Shown here piece by piece: positions 1 to 8,258 of a stretch of 39,244 bases of DNA. Every line of letters begins with the position of its first letter. Within the stretch, counting starts at the first letter, position 1. The DNA comes from Pseudomonadota bacterium (GTDB lineage: Bacteria > Pseudomonadota > Gammaproteobacteria > Pseudomonadales > Halieaceae), in contig PKCZ01000032.1 in NCBI GenBank assembly GCA_002862405.1, positions 1 to 39,244 of the forward strand. The letters run 5' to 3'. A model generated the notes under the pieces. The model worked only from the letters and a program-made list of their open reading frames with translations. It made no database searches and was not told the origin of the DNA. Position numbers and translations under genes: made by a program.

Positions 1-1776
1 GAGCAGCCTACCGAGAAGATTATTTACGACGTCGAGTTGCCAGAAAACATCAGCGTGGGTGATCTCGCGCAGCAGATGGCGGTGAAAGCGGGTGTGGTGA
101 TTAAAGAGCTGATGAAGCTCGGAGTCATGGCAACCATTAACCAGATGATTGATCAGGACACAGCGAGTCTCGTGGTAGAGGAACTCGGTCATCGCATAAA
201 GTTGAAGAGCGATGATGAGCTCGAGGAGCAGTTAGAGGAGTCTCTGGCAAGTCAAGAGGGCACACCTGAAGTTCGTGCACCTGTCGTCACTGTGATGGGC
301 CACGTCGATCACGGTAAGACATCGCTGCTCGACTACATTCGTAGCTCACGTGTCGCCGTCGGCGAGGCGGGTGGTATTACCCAGCATATTGGTGCTTACC
401 ACGTGAAGACTGATATGGGCATGATCACTTTCCTTGATACGCCCGGTCACGCGGCCTTTACGGCGATGCGCGCTCGTGGTGCTAAGTCCACGGACATCGT
501 TATTTTGGTGGTTGCCGCCGACGATGGCGTTATGCCGCAGACAGAAGAGGCGGTCCAGCATGCACGAGCGGCTGGCGTGCCATTGGTTGTTGCCATTAAC
601 AAGATGGACAAAGAGGGCGCTGACCCCGACCGAGTCAAAAACGAATTGGCTGCAAAAGAGGTGATTCCGGAGGATTGGGGTGGTGATACTCAGTTTATTC
701 CTGTGTCAGCGCATACAGGTGAAGGTATCGATACCTTGTTAGAAGCCCTTCTGTTGCAGTCGGAGTTACTTGAGCTGAAAGCACCGGCTGATGTTCCAGC
801 CAGCGGTCTTGTGATTGAGTCGCGGCTTGATCGAGGACGCGGCCCTGTCGCTTCGCTATTGGTACAGCAAGGCACTCTGAATCAGGGTGATATCGTTCTC
901 GCAGGCTTACAGTATGGTCGTGTTAGAGCCATGCTGGATGAAAACGGACAGCCGATTAAAGTCGCTGGTCCGAGCATCCCTGTTGGGATTCTGGGCCTTG
1001 ATGGAACGCCCGATGCAGGTGACCCGTTCGTGGCTGTTGAGAGTGAAAAGCGCGCTCGCGAAATTGCAGATTTCCGCCAAGAGAAGCAGCGATCCAGCAA
1101 GCTGGCTCGTCAGCAAGCCGCCAAGCTCGATAGTATGTTTGAGACGATGACGGCGGGTGAAGTGCAAACGCTGAATATTGTCATCAAGGCGGACGTTCGA
1201 GGTTCACTTGAGGCTCTCCAGTCTTCATTGTCGGACCTGGGTAACGAAGAGGTGAAAGTTAATGTGGTTGCTGGCGGTGTTGGTGGTATCACCGAGACCG
1301 ATATATCGCTGGCTATAACGAGTAATGCGGTTATCTTCGGTTTCAATACACGAGCCGACGCCAAGGCGCGTGGCCTCGCTGAAAATGAAGGCGTAGAAGT
1401 TCGCTACTACAATGTCATTTACGATCTCATTGACGACGTTAAGGCAGCCTTGTCGGGTATGTTGTCGCCAGAGTTACGCGAGGAGATTGTGGGCATCGCT
1501 GAAGTACGGGATGTCTTCCGCTCGCCCAAGTTTGGCCTTATCGCCGGTTGTATGGTGACGGAGGGCACAGTCTATCGCTCCAAGCCTATCCGTGTTTTGC
1601 GAGACAATATTGTTATTTACGAAGGTGAGCTCGAATCATTGCGCCGCTTCAAGGATGATGCGAATGAGGTTCGAAGTGGTACCGAGTGCGGTATCGGCGT
1701 GAAGAACTACACCGACGTAAGAGTGGGTGACCTTATCGAAGTATACGATGTCAACGAAGTTGCTCGGTCTCTGTAG
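1..1776 (+). CDS. infB: Translation initiation factor IF-2 (5' end outside window)
   Basis: IF-2 is the GTPase that brings initiator fMet-tRNA to the 30S subunit and promotes subunit joining. The reading frame is open from the first base, so the gene is cut by the window edge; 591 residues are visible, compared with about 890 in E. coli. The missing part is the variable N-terminal region. The fragment opens in the conserved N2 domain. The GTPase domain follows with G1 GHVDHGKT at visible residues 100-107 (nt 298-321), G3 DTPGH (nt 436-450) and G4 NKMD (nt 598-609). Beta-barrel and C1/C2 domains run to the TAG stop. No internal methionine or TTG near base 37 should be read as the start. It lies 10 bp before rbfA, in the usual nusA-infB-rbfA-truB order. 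Confidence 0.97.
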   Translation, partial: EQPTEKIIYDVELPENISVGDLAQQMAVKAGVVIKELMKLGVMATINQMIDQDTASLVVEELGHRIKLKSDDELEEQLEESLASQEGTPEVRAPVVTVMGHVDHGKTSLLDYIRSSRVAVGEAGGITQHIGAYHVKTDMGMITFLDTPGHAAFTAMRARGAKSTDIVILVVAADDGVMPQTEEAVQHARAAGVPLVVAINKMDKEGADPDRVKNELAAKEVIPEDWGGDTQFIPVSAHTGEGIDTLLEALLLQSELLELKAPADVPASGLVIESRLDRGRGPVASLLVQQGTLNQGDIVLAGLQYGRVRAMLDENGQPIKVAGPSIPVGILGLDGTPDAGDPFVAVESEKRAREIADFRQEKQRSSKLARQQAAKLDSMFETMTAGEVQTLNIVIKADVRGSLEALQSSLSDLGNEEVKVNVVAGGVGGITETDISLAITSNAVIFGFNTRADAKARGLAENEGVEVRYYNVIYDLIDDVKAALSGMLSPELREEIVGIAEVRDVFRSPKFGLIAGCMVTEGTVYRSKPIRVLRDNIVIYEGELESLRRFKDDANEVRSGTECGIGVKNYTDVRVGDLIEVYDVNEVARSL

Positions 1777-1786
1777 GTAAAACGCT

Positions 1787-2182
1787 TTGGGTCAAGAGTT
1801 CAGCCGAACTGAGAGAGTCGCCGATTTTCTGCAGCAGGAGCTAGCAAAGCTCCTGCTGCACAGTGTTCGCGATCCGAGAGCCGAGTTTGTCAGCATTACG
1901 GCGGTCGAGGTCAGTAGAGATTTACGTTACGCGAAGGTCTTCTTTACCAAGTTAGGGCTGGAGGACGCTAAATCGGCAGAGGAGGTGACTCGTGTACTCG
2001 ATAGAGCCGCTGGTTTTCTGCGTAGCGAAATCGCTCGTGAATCGACCTTGAGAACTGTGCCCAAACTAACGTTTAAATTTGACGAGAGCGTTGGCCGCGG
2101 TCGTCAGATGGAAGCGCTATTGGGCAAGTCCCGTGCATCGGACGCTCAAAACCGAGACCCCTCGGGCGAAGACGAGACCTAA
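1787..2182 (+). CDS. rbfA: 30S ribosome-binding factor A
   Basis: RbfA is a small KH-fold assembly factor that binds the 30S subunit and helps mature the 5' end of 16S rRNA, notably in the cold. The 131-residue product has the family pattern: an N-terminal EFSRTERVADFLQQELAKLL helix, then SVRDPR and the VEVSRDLRYAKVFFT strand. The start is a TTG at 1787, chosen because the protein then begins exactly where RbfA homologues begin (M-x-x-EF-x-R); a purine-rich AGGTAAA lies just upstream. It follows infB by 10 bp and precedes truB by one base, so the three genes are surely cotranscribed. Confidence 0.94.
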   Translation: MGQEFSRTERVADFLQQELAKLLLHSVRDPRAEFVSITAVEVSRDLRYAKVFFTKLGLEDAKSAEEVTRVLDRAAGFLRSEIARESTLRTVPKLTFKFDESVGRGRQMEALLGKSRASDAQNRDPSGEDET

Positions 2183-2183
2183 C

Positions 2184-3104
2184 ATGGCGGGACGGCGGAA
2201 AGGGCGGGCAGTCACAGGTATTCTCGTTCTCGATAAGCCTATCGGCCCCTCATCAAATCAAGCACTGCAACGCGTGCGTCACCTGTTTAATGCAGCCAAG
2301 GCGGGTCATACCGGTAATTTGGATCCGTTGGCGAGTGGCGTGCTACCCATTTGTCTGGGCGAGGCAACAAAGCTCTCTCAGTTTTTGCTGGACTCCGATA
2401 AAGCGTACAACGCGACGGTTAGTTTTGGCATCAAAACGACTACGGGTGATAGTGAAGGTGAGGTCCTAGCGGAGCAGACGGCTGAGGTACTGACAACCGA
2501 TCATGTCGTCGCGGCGCTCACCTCCTTTGTCGGCGAGTTTGACCAGACACCCCCCATGCACTCCGCATTGAAAGTAGATGGAGAGCCGCTTTATAAGCTG
2601 GCGAGACAAGGTAAGGAAGTAGAGAGAAACTCGCGTCGGATTGCCGTTCATTCGATTGAAATGACCTCGTTTGCACCGGGCGTCGTTGCAACATCGGATA
2701 TTCGAGTGTCCTGCAGTAAGGGGACCTATATACGAACGCTGTCAGAGGACATAGCGGAGGCAGTGGGACTGCCGGGCCATATGAGCGCCCTGCGAAGAAC
2801 AGCGACCGGCCTGTTTGATCTAAGCCAATCGATTGATCTGCAGACGCTGGTCGATGTGGCCGAAAAGGAAGGGCCCGACGCGCTTGACCAGTTTCTCATC
2901 GATCCCGAGATTGCTGTGGGTCACCTTGATAGGGTCGAACTCAGTGATTCTGCGGCTTTCTACCTAAAACAAGGACAACCGGTCCTAGTGCGAAATGCGC
3001 CGCTTAGTGGTATGGTGCGCATCGCTGAAGCGGGTGGGCTATTTTTGGGTATCGGAGTGATACTGGACGACGGCCGAGTCGCTCCGAAGCGACTGTTTGT
3101 ATAG
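2184..3104 (+). CDS. truB: tRNA pseudouridine-55 synthase
   Basis: TruB converts U55 of the tRNA T-loop to pseudouridine and also acts as a tRNA folding chaperone. The 306-residue protein carries the catalytic motif GHTGNLDPLASGVLP, whose aspartate is residue 47 (E. coli D48). It also has the later GTYIRTLSEDI and GHMSALRRT blocks typical of the family. The ATG at 2184 is chosen because it gives the normal TruB N-terminus; the frame stays open upstream into rbfA, but that extension is unlike any TruB. The start is one base after the rbfA stop, implying translational coupling. Confidence 0.95.
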   Translation: MAGRRKGRAVTGILVLDKPIGPSSNQALQRVRHLFNAAKAGHTGNLDPLASGVLPICLGEATKLSQFLLDSDKAYNATVSFGIKTTTGDSEGEVLAEQTAEVLTTDHVVAALTSFVGEFDQTPPMHSALKVDGEPLYKLARQGKEVERNSRRIAVHSIEMTSFAPGVVATSDIRVSCSKGTYIRTLSEDIAEAVGLPGHMSALRRTATGLFDLSQSIDLQTLVDVAEKEGPDALDQFLIDPEIAVGHLDRVELSDSAAFYLKQGQPVLVRNAPLSGMVRIAEAGGLFLGIGVILDDGRVAPKRLFV

Positions 3105-3116
3105 CAGTCATTAACC

Positions 3117-3162
3117 AGCCCCCCTGTAAACCTGCACGGGTGGGCTCAGAGTAACGCAGGTT
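3117..3162 (+). promoter_or_regulatory. rpsO leader pseudoknot, probable S15 autoregulatory element
   Basis: Two interleaved helices can form just before the rpsO ribosome-binding site. Stem 1 pairs 3117-3124 (AGCCCCCC) with 3138-3146 (GGGTGGGCT), with one bulged U. Stem 2 pairs 3129-3135 (AACCTGC) with 3156-3162 (GCAGGTT) perfectly. The order 5'S1-5'S2-3'S1-3'S2 is an H-type pseudoknot with loops of 4, 2 and 9 nt, and the Shine-Dalgarno GGAG (3163-3166) abuts stem 2. E. coli S15 represses its own mRNA through a pseudoknot at the same place. The pairing is seen in the sequence; S15 binding is inferred. Confidence 0.6.
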
Positions 3163-3173
3163 GGAGAAATATC

Positions 3174-3443
3174 ATGGCACTAGATGCAGCACGTAAAGCT
3201 CAAATCGTGGACGACTACAAGCAGTCTGACGGTGATACAGGATCACCCGAAGTTCAGGTCGCTCTGTTGACCGCAAATATTGAGCAGCTACAGCAGCACT
3301 TTAAAGAGCATGCGCAGGATCACCATTCACGTCGTGGTCTCATTCGCATGGTTAACCAGCGCCGTAAACTGTTGGATTACTTGAAGCGCAAGGACACATC
3401 TCGATACGCAACACTGATTAAGCGTCTTGGCTTGCGCCGATAA
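3174..3443 (+). CDS. rpsO: 30S ribosomal protein S15
   Basis: S15 is a primary 16S rRNA-binding protein of the 30S platform. The product is 89 residues, exactly the E. coli length, and contains the conserved stretches [20 protein letters not shown] and [16 protein letters not shown]. The ATG follows GGAG by 7 bases. It sits between truB and pnp, the standard gammaproteobacterial order, with a stem-loop terminator after its stop. The 69-bp leader is folded into a likely autoregulatory pseudoknot, described separately. Confidence 0.98.
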   Translation: MALDAARKAQIVDDYKQSDGDTGSPEVQVALLTANIEQLQQHFKEHAQDHHSRRGLIRMVNQRRKLLDYLKRKDTSRYATLIKRLGLRR

Positions 3444-3454
3444 AAACGACTTAA

Positions 3455-3483
3455 GGCCGGCTTTATGCCGGCCAATTTATTTT
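3455..3483 (+). terminator. Intrinsic terminator between rpsO and pnp
   Basis: A perfect 7-bp stem, GGCCGGC (3455-3461) with GCCGGCC (3467-3473), closes a TTTAT loop and is followed by the T-rich AATTTATTTT. It begins 11 bases after the rpsO stop. In E. coli the same gap holds the partial terminator t1 and an RNase III site that controls pnp, so partial read-through into pnp is expected. Confidence 0.75.
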
Positions 3484-3495
3484 GGAGATAGTTAA

Positions 3496-5802
3496 GTGAA
3501 CGTTGTTACTAAAACTTTCCAGTACGGTGGCCAGGAGGTCACGCTGGAAACTGGACGCATAGCGCGTCAAGCCTCGGGAGCCGTTATGGTGACCATGGGC
3601 ACTACCTCTGTGCTTTGCACAGTGGTAGCTCAACAAAAAGCAAAGCCTGGACAAGATTTCTTCCCATTGTCCGTCCACTACATTGAGAAAGCCTATTCAG
3701 TGGGCAAAATCCCAGGCGGATTTTTCAAGCGCGAAGGGCGTCCTAGCGAAAAGGAAACTTTGACCTCGCGCCTGATTGACCGGCCTATCCGTCCGCTCTT
3801 CGCTGATGGTTTCATGAACGAGGTGCAGGTCGTCTGCACGGTCATGTCGGCTAACTTGGACACTGATCCCGATATCCCAGCCATGATTGGCACATCGGCG
3901 GCGCTCGCAATATCCGGCTGCCCCTTCAATGGCCCCATCGGTGGTGCTCGCGTTGGCTTCAGCGAGGCCGAGGGCTACGTACTAAACCCTGGCTACGTTG
4001 CGCTCAAAGAAAGCAAGCTGGACATGGTCGTAGCGGGTACTCGCGACGCAGTCCTGATGGTTGAGTCGGAGGCAAAAGAGCTTTCTGAAGACCAGATGTT
4101 GGGTGCGGTTCTCTACGCCCATCAAGAGATGCAAACGGTCATCAAGGCAATTGATGAGCTGGTTGAAGAGGCTGGTAAGCCACGCTGGGATTGGTCAGCA
4201 CCCGAGGTTGACGAGGCATTGCAAGCACAGGTTGAAGAAGCCGCAGGTGCTGACCTGGGTGAGGCATACCGCATCACCGAGAAAGCTGCGCGATACGAGT
4301 GTGTAGGTCAGATCAAAGATGCTGTCGTCGAGGCGCTTGCCGTTGAAGACGGGCCTTCTGCGGATGACGTCAAGGACGAATTCAAGTCGCTCGAAAAGCG
4401 CATCGTCCGTCAGCGTATTTTGGCAGGTGAGCCGCGTATCGATGGTCGTGATGGCCGAACGGTTCGTCAGATTGCTTGCGAAGTTGATGTACTGCCAAAC
4501 GCGCACGGTTCATCACTGTTCACGCGTGGCGAGACTCAGGCGATTGGTGCCGTGACACTCGGTTCAACCCGCGATGCGCAGATCATTGATGCGCTCGAAG
4601 GCGAGCGACGTGATCCTTTCATGTTGCATTACAACTTCCCCCCCTACTCTGTGGGCGAGGCGGGTCGTATTGGCGCAACTGGCCGTCGCGAAATCGGTCA
4701 TGGCCGTCTAGCGCGACGCGGTCTGGCAGCGGTACTGCCAACTGACGAAGAGTTTCCTTACACCATTCGTGTTGTATCCGAGATCACAGAGTCCAACGGT
4801 TCCAGCTCAATGGCATCGGTCTGTGTGGGATCACTCGCGATGATGGCGGCAGGCGTACCTCTGAAGGCTCCTGTCGCAGGTATCGCTATGGGTCTGGTGA
4901 AGGAAGGCAATCAGTTTGCGGTTCTTACCGATATTTTGGGTGATGAGGATCACCTGGGTGATATGGACTTTAAAGTCGCGGGTACCTCCGCCGGTGTCAC
5001 TGCCTTGCAGATGGACATCAAGATCGAAGGCATTAACGAGCAGATTATGGAAGTGGCGTTGGAGCAGGCATTGCACGCTCGTCTCCACATCCTCGGCCAG
5101 ATGAATGCGGTACTGGAGTGTGCGCGAGAGATCACATCCGAAAACGCACCGAGTATGGTGACCCTGAAGGTAGACTCGGACAAGATCCGCGACATTATTG
5201 GTAAGGGCGGCGCAACCATCCGTCAGATCACTGAGGAGTCCGGTGCTACGGTTGATATCAATGACGACGGTACTGTGAAGGTCTTTGGCCAAAATCAGTC
5301 GGCGCGTGATGCGGCGGTTGACATGATCATGGCTATTACGGCTGAGGCCGAGGTTGGTGCGGTTTACACCGGCAAGGTCGCTCGTATCGTTGATTTCGGT
5401 GCATTCATCACAATTCTGCCTGGCAAGGATGGCTTGCTCCATATTTCTCAAATTGCCAATGAGCGGGTTGAGAACGTCAGTGATTATCTGACCGAGGGAC
5501 AGGAAGTCACGGTTAAGTGTCTCGATGTTGATCAGCGCGGACGCATTAAGCTCTCTATCAAAGAGTTGCTGGAAGATGAGGCGGCTGACGAAGCCCCATC
5601 AGCTGATGCTGCAGAAGTTGAAGACTCGGGTGCTGAAGAAGCAGTGAGCGAAGAAGTAATCGAGGCATCGTATGCGGATTCAGGTGCTGTGGAAGAGTCA
5701 GTGGAAGAGGCAGCAGTCGAGGAAGCCACTGACGATGCGGCGGATGCCGAGGAGGCATCAGAAGACGCGTCTAATGAAGCAGATGAGGATGAGGCTAAGT
5801 AA
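3496..5802 (+). CDS. pnp: Polyribonucleotide nucleotidyltransferase (PNPase)
   Basis: PNPase is the phosphorolytic 3'-5' exoribonuclease of the degradosome. The GTG start at 3496 follows GGAG and gives the expected N-terminus ([18 protein letters not shown]). The 768 residues comprise two RNase PH domains separated by the alpha-helical linker, a KH domain with GKGG in the GxxG loop (about residue 571), and an S1 domain from about residue 619 ([15 protein letters not shown]). From about residue 692 to the end comes a very acidic Glu/Asp/Ala/Ser tail of some 75 residues, longer than the E. coli tail (711 residues in total). The gene ends in a strong terminator. Confidence 0.97.
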   Translation: MNVVTKTFQYGGQEVTLETGRIARQASGAVMVTMGTTSVLCTVVAQQKAKPGQDFFPLSVHYIEKAYSVGKIPGGFFKREGRPSEKETLTSRLIDRPIRPLFADGFMNEVQVVCTVMSANLDTDPDIPAMIGTSAALAISGCPFNGPIGGARVGFSEAEGYVLNPGYVALKESKLDMVVAGTRDAVLMVESEAKELSEDQMLGAVLYAHQEMQTVIKAIDELVEEAGKPRWDWSAPEVDEALQAQVEEAAGADLGEAYRITEKAARYECVGQIKDAVVEALAVEDGPSADDVKDEFKSLEKRIVRQRILAGEPRIDGRDGRTVRQIACEVDVLPNAHGSSLFTRGETQAIGAVTLGSTRDAQIIDALEGERRDPFMLHYNFPPYSVGEAGRIGATGRREIGHGRLARRGLAAVLPTDEEFPYTIRVVSEITESNGSSSMASVCVGSLAMMAAGVPLKAPVAGIAMGLVKEGNQFAVLTDILGDEDHLGDMDFKVAGTSAGVTALQMDIKIEGINEQIMEVALEQALHARLHILGQMNAVLECAREITSENAPSMVTLKVDSDKIRDIIGKGGATIRQITEESGATVDINDDGTVKVFGQNQSARDAAVDMIMAITAEAEVGAVYTGKVARIVDFGAFITILPGKDGLLHISQIANERVENVSDYLTEGQEVTVKCLDVDQRGRIKLSIKELLEDEAADEAPSADAAEVEDSGAEEAVSEEVIEASYADSGAVEESVEEAAVEEATDDAADAEEASEDASNEADEDEAK

Positions 5803-5815
5803 TCACGCCTCGCAT

Positions 5816-5843
5816 AAAAAGGCCCGCAGAAGCGGGCCTTTTT
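5816..5843. terminator. Bidirectional intrinsic terminator after pnp
   Basis: AAAAA, GGCCCGC (5821-5827), loop AGAA, GCGGGCC (5832-5838), TTTTT: a perfect 7-bp GC stem flanked by an A-run and a T-run. It can therefore stop transcripts from pnp on the plus strand and from acs on the minus strand, 73 bp past the acs stop. Confidence 0.88.
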
Positions 5844-5915
5844 ATGCCTGAGCATTTTTCCCGAGCGACGGCTTGCATCGATGGAGGCTTTCCGCGCCTT
5901 GATCAACACAGACGA

Positions 5916-7850
5916 TTAGGCTGTCTCGCGACCCGCTACCAACTGCTCAACGACCGATGGGTCAGCGAGTGTGGAGGTGTCTCCTAGGCTATCAAGCTCG
6001 TTTTCAGCAATCTTGCGTAAAATGCGGCGCATGATTTTTCCCGATCGCGTTTTAGGCAGGCCGGGCGCCCACTGAATGACGTCAGGTTTTGCGATAGGAC
6101 CAATCTCCCTCACGCACAGTTGCACAAGTTCAGCGCGTAGCTCGGGTGAATCTTCTACGCCAGTCACCGGTGTGACATAGCAGTAGATTCCTTGTCCCTT
6201 GATTGGGTGTGGATAGCCGACCACAGCCGCTTCCGAAATGTCATTGTGCAGGACGAGTGCGCTTTCCACTTCTGCTGTTCCCATACGGTGCCCCGAGACA
6301 TTGAGTACGTCGTCCACGCGTCCGGTAATTCGGAGGTAGCCATCCGCATCGCGCAGCGCACCGTCGCCAGTGAAGTAGTAGCCATCGTAGGTCGAAAAGT
6401 AAGTGTCGATCAGTCGCTGATGGTCACCATAGACTGTTCTGATTTGCCCAGGCCACGAGCGCTTGATTACCAGATAACCCGCGCCCTCTCCTTCAATTTC
6501 ACTACCGTGCTCATCGAGGAGGGCAGGTTCGACACCAAAGTATGGGAAGCTCGCATAACCCGGCTTCATCGCGTGAGCCGAGGGCATTGGGGTGATCATC
6601 ATGGCCCCAGTTTCTGTTTGCCACCAGCTATCGACAATGGGGCAGCGGCTATTGCCGACGACTCGGTGATACCACTCCCAGGCTTCGGGATTAATGGGCT
6701 CTCCCACCGAGCCGATGATTCTCAGGCTCTTTCTCGAGTACCGAGTAACAAAATCGTCCCCCAGCGCATGCAATGCACGAATGGCCGTAGGCGCTGTAAA
6801 GAAGGTGTTGATTTGGTGTTTGTCGATAACCTCCCAGCAACGGCCTCCGTCGGGATAGGTGGGAATACCTTCAAACATTACGGTGGTAGCACCAGTTGCT
6901 AAGGGGCCATACACGATATAGGAGTGTCCAGTGACCCAGCCGACATCAGCGGTACACCAAAATACCTCGCCTTCACGATAGTCGAATACGTACTTGAAGG
7001 TGCTCGCTGCCTGTAACAAATAGCCTCCGGTGGTGTGGAGCACGCCCTTTGGTTTTCCCGTTGAGCCTGAGGTGTAAAGTATGAACAGCGGTGCCTCGCT
7101 ATCCATAGACACGGGCTCGAAGTCGGAACTCGCGGCGCGAGTGCTTGCTCCGTATGGGATATCCCTGCCAGCGGTCCAGTCAATCGCAGCGCCTGTGCGC
7201 TCGAGCACAATCACCGTATCGACCGACGGACAATCAGCTAATGCTGCGTCGACATTTGTTTTCAGTGGAACCTTCTTACCGCCCCTCAGGCCTTCGTCAG
7301 CCGTGATGACCATTCGACAACTAGCGTCCTTAATTCGATCTTTTAGGGCCTCAGGGGAGAATCCTCCGAAGACAACCGAGTGAATCGCACCAATCCGCGT
7401 GCAGGCCAACATCGCATAGGCGGCTTCGGGCACCATGGGCATGTAAATACAAACACGATCACCAGCGCGCACACCACGCTCATGCATAACATTTGCTAGA
7501 CGACAGACCTCGTCCTTGAGCATTTGATAGCTAATGTGCTGGCTTTCGCCAGGATCGTCGCCTTCCCACAGTATGGCGGTTTGCTCAGCACGAGCGGGCA
7601 GGTGCCGGTCAATACAATTGACTGAGGCGTTTAGTTTCCCGCCGTCGAACCAGCGTGCGTGGCCAATGGATAAATCGCTCTCGCACACCGAACCCCAGGT
7701 CTTGTCCCAAGAGAGAAACTCATTGGCTTGCTGGCTCCAAAACGTGTCTGGATCCTCCAGTGACTGACGATACATGTCGTGGTATTTCTCCGGCGTTATG
7801 TGCGCGTCAGAGAAATTAGGTGGGACGGGATATAGGGCCTCGTTAGACAT
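5916..7850 (-). CDS. acs: Acetyl-CoA synthetase (AMP-forming)
   Basis: Acs activates acetate to acetyl-AMP and then acetyl-CoA, the high-affinity route for using acetate. The 644-residue protein (E. coli 652) has the ANL-family phosphate loop [11 protein letters not shown] at 259-269, the [12 protein letters not shown] block near 158, and the C-terminal lysine motif PKTRSGK with Lys605. That lysine is the site controlled by acetylation in other bacteria. The start chosen is the ATG at 7850, preceded by AAGGA; an in-frame extension of 14 codons upstream has no ribosome site. The gene is divergent from a DUF4212/symporter pair likely to import acetate, so the two transcription units probably share regulation. 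Confidence 0.95.
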   Translation of the reverse strand: MSNEALYPVPPNFSDAHITPEKYHDMYRQSLEDPDTFWSQQANEFLSWDKTWGSVCESDLSIGHARWFDGGKLNASVNCIDRHLPARAEQTAILWEGDDPGESQHISYQMLKDEVCRLANVMHERGVRAGDRVCIYMPMVPEAAYAMLACTRIGAIHSVVFGGFSPEALKDRIKDASCRMVITADEGLRGGKKVPLKTNVDAALADCPSVDTVIVLERTGAAIDWTAGRDIPYGASTRAASSDFEPVSMDSEAPLFILYTSGSTGKPKGVLHTTGGYLLQAASTFKYVFDYREGEVFWCTADVGWVTGHSYIVYGPLATGATTVMFEGIPTYPDGGRCWEVIDKHQINTFFTAPTAIRALHALGDDFVTRYSRKSLRIIGSVGEPINPEAWEWYHRVVGNSRCPIVDSWWQTETGAMMITPMPSAHAMKPGYASFPYFGVEPALLDEHGSEIEGEGAGYLVIKRSWPGQIRTVYGDHQRLIDTYFSTYDGYYFTGDGALRDADGYLRITGRVDDVLNVSGHRMGTAEVESALVLHNDISEAAVVGYPHPIKGQGIYCYVTPVTGVEDSPELRAELVQLCVREIGPIAKPDVIQWAPGLPKTRSGKIMRRILRKIAENELDSLGDTSTLADPSVVEQLVAGRETA

Positions 7851-7906
7851 GCAATGGATCCTTGTGTTTCTATCACTGCGCGGACGCAACACTCGCGTCT
7901 TACCTC

Positions 7907-7918
7907 AAGAACAATAAT
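7907..7918 (+). promoter_or_regulatory. (AAN)4 motif in presumed symporter leader
   Basis: The plus strand reads AAG-AAC-AAT-AAT, four uninterrupted AAN triplets. This is the form of the Hfq distal-face/Crc target (CA motif) known from Pseudomonas. It lies about 58 bases before the DUF4212 start at 7977. Whether it is inside the transcript is unknown because no clear promoter was found, and one such 12-mer is expected by chance in a window of this size. Confidence 0.3.
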
Positions 7919-7926
7919 GCCGTATG

Positions 7927-7944
7927 TGTTTCTGTAGTGAAACA
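7927..7944. promoter_or_regulatory. Inverted repeat in acs/symporter divergent region
   Basis: TGTTTC (7927-7932), six bases, then GAAACA (7939-7944) form an 18-bp dyad between the divergent acs and DUF4212 genes. The half element TGTGTTTCT also occurs directly repeated at 7863-7871 and 7925-7933. This looks like an operator for a dimeric regulator. The regulator is not identified. Confidence 0.35.
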
Positions 7945-7976
7945 AAATGCGTTTGGAAAAGGGAGATATCCAGCGA

Positions 7977-8258
7977 ATGGTCGAGGATAAAAATGTAGAG
8001 AGACGGCAGCGATTTGCGGCCAGGGTGCGGAGCCTGATGTTACGCCTGCTGGTTGTCTGGTTCGTGGTCAGTTTCGGGTTCGGTATCCTATTGGTTGAAC
8101 CACTCAACGAGATAAGGCTCGGTGGATACAAGCTTGGGTTCTGGTTTGCACAGCAGGGATCTATCTTCATTTTTATCGCTTTGATCTTCGCGTTTTCCTC
8201 TGTCATGACGCGTCTGGAACGCGATTATGTAGACGGTGAGAAGGAGTCTGGAAAATGA
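7977..8258 (+). CDS. DUF4212 protein, small subunit of sodium/solute symporter
   Basis: This 93-residue protein has two predicted membrane spans (about LLVVWFVVSFGFGILLV and IFIFIALIFAFSSVM) with the conserved PLNEIRLGGYKLGFWFAQQGS loop between them. That is the pattern of the DUF4212 family found directly before a large sodium/solute symporter. It probably assembles with, or stabilises, the 582-residue transporter that follows. Its TGA overlaps the transporter ATG by four bases (ATGA), a sign of coupled translation. The ATG at 7977 is preferred because GGGAG precedes it; another in-frame ATG at 7947 has no visible ribosome site. It is divergent from acs. Confidence 0.85.
   Translation: MVEDKNVERRQRFAARVRSLMLRLLVVWFVVSFGFGILLVEPLNEIRLGGYKLGFWFAQQGSIFIFIALIFAFSSVMTRLERDYVDGEKESGK

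Noticed and set aside
2079-2183. Possible N-terminal extension of truB into rbfA
   Set aside because: The conserved TruB N-terminus and a clean ATG occur at 2184, one base after the rbfA stop.
4831-5451. Open frame of 206 codons antisense to pnp
   Set aside because: It lies entirely within the conserved RNase PH/KH/S1 region of PNPase with no domain of its own.
6192-6902. Open frame of 236 codons on the plus strand inside acs
   Set aside because: It is wholly antisense to a well-conserved enzyme, shows no recognisable family, and has no ribosome site; it reflects codon bias of acs.
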